Shown here: one piece after another, positions 62,431-63,833 of the stretch
How positions within the stretch are numbered: position 1 is the stretch's first letter
How the letters are laid out: each line of letters starts with the position of its first letter
Assembly (NCBI RefSeq): GCF_005543295.1
Contig: NZ_SRSG01000022.1
Span: 1-63,833 of the forward strand
Reading direction: 5' to 3'
Length of the DNA stretch: 63,833 nucleotides
From: Halalkalirubrum salinum
GTDB lineage: Archaea; Halobacteriota; Halobacteria; Halobacteriales; Haloferacaceae
Translations under genes and position numbers: made by a program
The notes under the pieces: model-generated
What the model was told of the DNA's origin: nothing
What the model saw: only the letters and a program-made list of their open reading frames with translations
Databases searched by the model: none

Positions 62431-62841
62431 ATGAAGGATGTGTTAGTCCCACTGGATGGGTCCGCAGCATCGGAAGCAGCCCTCACTGAAGCGTTTGAAC
62501 TCTTTCCCGAAGCGAAGGTTCACGTGTTCCACGTGATTCAGGTTACGGAGTTTCCTCGGGACAGAACTAAATCCGCGTACGAGCTTGCAGCTGAAAAGGG
62601 GATAGAGATACAGGAGAAGGCTGAACAGATCGCTGCAGAGCATGGGCGAAATATCGTAACGGACATGACCGAAGGTAATGCTCCACGATCGATCGTACAG
62701 TACGCCACAGAGAACAACATTGACCACATCGTTATGGGCAGTACTGGTCGCTCTGGACTCTCGAAGGTGTTACTCGGGAGCGTTGCTGAGTCAGTAACAC
62801 GGCGGGCACCCTGTACCGTAACGATCGTGCGTAAACGGTAA
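62431..62841 (+). CDS. universal stress protein (UspA)
   Basis: A 136-residue single-domain universal stress protein. It begins MKDVLVPLDGSAASEAAL and contains the ATP-binding motif G-x2-G-x9-G-(S/T) in MGSTGRSGLSKVLLGSVAESV, followed by CTVTIVRKR. Likely nucleotide binding and active in general stress. Last intact gene before the insertion sequence. Confidence 0.94.
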   Translation: MKDVLVPLDGSAASEAALTEAFELFPEAKVHVFHVIQVTEFPRDRTKSAYELAAEKGIEIQEKAEQIAAEHGRNIVTDMTEGNAPRSIVQYATENNIDHIVMGSTGRSGLSKVLLGSVAESVTRRAPCTVTIVRKR

Positions 62842-63737
62842 TGCGATAGCAGAGCGGATATAGCGGCTAACATAGGGTTGATTCACATTCGACTTTCAAC
62901 GACAATGCGCCTCAGGGCTTGTCCTGAATACGGTTCACCATGGCAGGTAGCGTATCGTTTTGTCGTCAACTGTGGGCGAAAATTATTATAGTGTGCCTCA
63001 GATTGCATTGCCAAGTGCACCAGTTAGAACGAGTAACACCGTACTTACCGCAGCAATCGTGATAGTATTATCGAACAACCCAAGCCCAAAGCCACACACC
63101 CGGGAAGTACGAATGGTTGCCACGGTGGAATTCGATCAGGGACGACCCCAGTGTGTAAAACATCCTCCCAAAGATTGGTAAAAAGACTCTCATGAGAGTG
63201 CCTGCAGCGTCACCGGCTCGGAGTCTGGGATCGTTAATTGCTCCAGCACCACGGTAAAGAGACAGTCTGAGAAGAGATAGGTACTGTAAGACATCTACGA
63301 AAACAAGATCACGCATCCGTGGTAATACAAGATTACTCACACTACTCTAGAGATTACATAGATATGTGTGTAATGGAGTTAGTTTTCAATTAATCGGGTT
63401 TACAAGCTGCTTATGTCAGACGAAGATTAAGTGGCCTTTGTGTAAGTTGGGTAAAATGCGTAGAGACTTGCTCAATAAGTTTTAACGAGACGTAAAAGTA
63501 ACATGGCAAAAGGAACAGGCAGCCGTTGGCGAGACGTAGGTGTCTTGTTGTACGCCAGAAATCGGTGATTTCGGGATATTAGCCAATTGTATCACTTTAG
63601 TTACAATTCGGTTATCCATTCTGCAGTCGATTGCCGTTTATATATATATATTTTATTTAATATATACTGAAATATCATTTTTATATTAATTTTTCATAGT
63701 ACACAGCAAAGTATATTATTTGATTCGTATATCTCGC
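62842..63737. other. AT-rich stretch next to an insertion sequence
   Basis: No gene is supported. On the minus strand a short frame with a membrane-like end (TITIAAVSTVLLVLTGALGN) ends near 62990, and a 90-codon frame (63068-63340) is in another frame. Together they may be the remains of a membrane protein, but I cannot name it. From 63640 the sequence is mostly A and T. Confidence 0.4.
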
Positions 63738-63833
63738 GGCACTGTCTAGTTGAGCACCTCCTCAGCAGGAGTTCGTCCATCTAATGCCTGGTTCGGTCGA
63801 TCGTGATTGTAGTGATATCTGAACCGCCGCAGC
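63738..63833 (-). mobile_element. end of an IS6-type insertion sequence (runs off the window)
   Basis: From 63738 the sequence GGCACTGTCTAGTTGAGC begins like the terminal inverted repeat of IS6-family elements, which start GGCACTGT or similar. The transposase stop lies a few bases inside it. Target-site duplication cannot be checked because the other end is outside. Confidence 0.65.
63746..63833 (-). CDS. transposase, C-terminal fragment (cut by the window)
   Basis: The visible C-terminal 28 residues read LRRFRYHYNHDRPNQALDGR then TPAEEVLN and a stop at 63746. The Y-x-Y-N-x-x-R-P-x-Q-A-L-x-x-x-T-P motif is typical for DDE transposases of the rve type, and with the adjacent end sequence points to the IS6 family. 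Confidence 0.75.
   Translation of the reverse strand, partial: LRRFRYHYNHDRPNQALDGRTPAEEVLN

Overview
The window comes from a haloarchaeon (class Halobacteria). The evidence is the strongly acidic proteins, an archaeal 7S/SRP RNA, a KEOPS Pcc1 subunit between ribosomal protein genes S15 and S3Ae, a halocyanin, a CtaA-CtaB fusion, archaetidylserine synthase, and leaderless-type TATA promoters. The hexamer CGATCG is strikingly common throughout.

Region 1 (196-2221) carries a coiled-coil protein, surE and endonuclease III. Region 2 (2373-12203) is the most unusual part: a minus-strand cluster made of an ER-type signal peptidase, at least five paralogous exported proteins whose signal peptides combine a twin-Arg motif with a SipW-type cleavage region, and an aspartate/serine-repeat protein. 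Most of these genes are coupled by ATGA overlaps. A winged-helix membrane regulator is divergent to them. The large subunits share a frame (GDxG motif, WxxP...NEIQxDS motif, EQxRHN C-terminal motif) but carry different inserted domains. Two of them have nearly identical 5' leaders that fold like a tRNA T-arm and bury the ribosome binding site. The whole resembles an extracellular fibre or matrix system of the TasA/CalY kind.

Region 3 (12430-29456) is mixed chromosome: membrane acyltransferase, HTH regulator, AMP-forming acyl-CoA ligase, a two-gene helicase/nuclease plus MazG-like module (possible defence), MFS transporter, RtcB-like RNA ligase, bacterial-PH membrane proteins, KDPG-type aldolase, a NikR/NicO nickel pair and an ABC-2 exporter. 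Region 4 (29644-46309) is housekeeping: oxidoreductases, heme O synthase and cytochrome oxidase subunit II, FAD synthase, a JAMM protease, a DHH nuclease, an exported phospholipase D-like protein, HEAT-repeat protein, old-yellow-enzyme, and a thiolase with its DUF35 partner. Region 5 (46481-53199) has the SRP RNA, a KaiC-like ATPase, pssA, halocyanin, the rps15-recJ-like-pcc1-rps3ae operon and tRNA-Ala(GGC).

Region 6 (about 53200-63833) begins at the tRNA, where the 14-bp tRNA 3' end is repeated 90 bp downstream. It is more AT-rich, gene-poor, carries two broken genes (histidine kinase, small MscS-like TM protein) and a set of stress-type genes (AI-2E transporter, tandem HiPIP lipoprotein, GlcG/HbpS, DUF2267, HdeD, amphi-Trp, CBS, UspA), and runs into the end of an IS6-type insertion sequence. 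It looks like an old genomic island.

Product names rest on motifs and remembered family features, with no database search. DUF numbers are from memory and should be treated as provisional.
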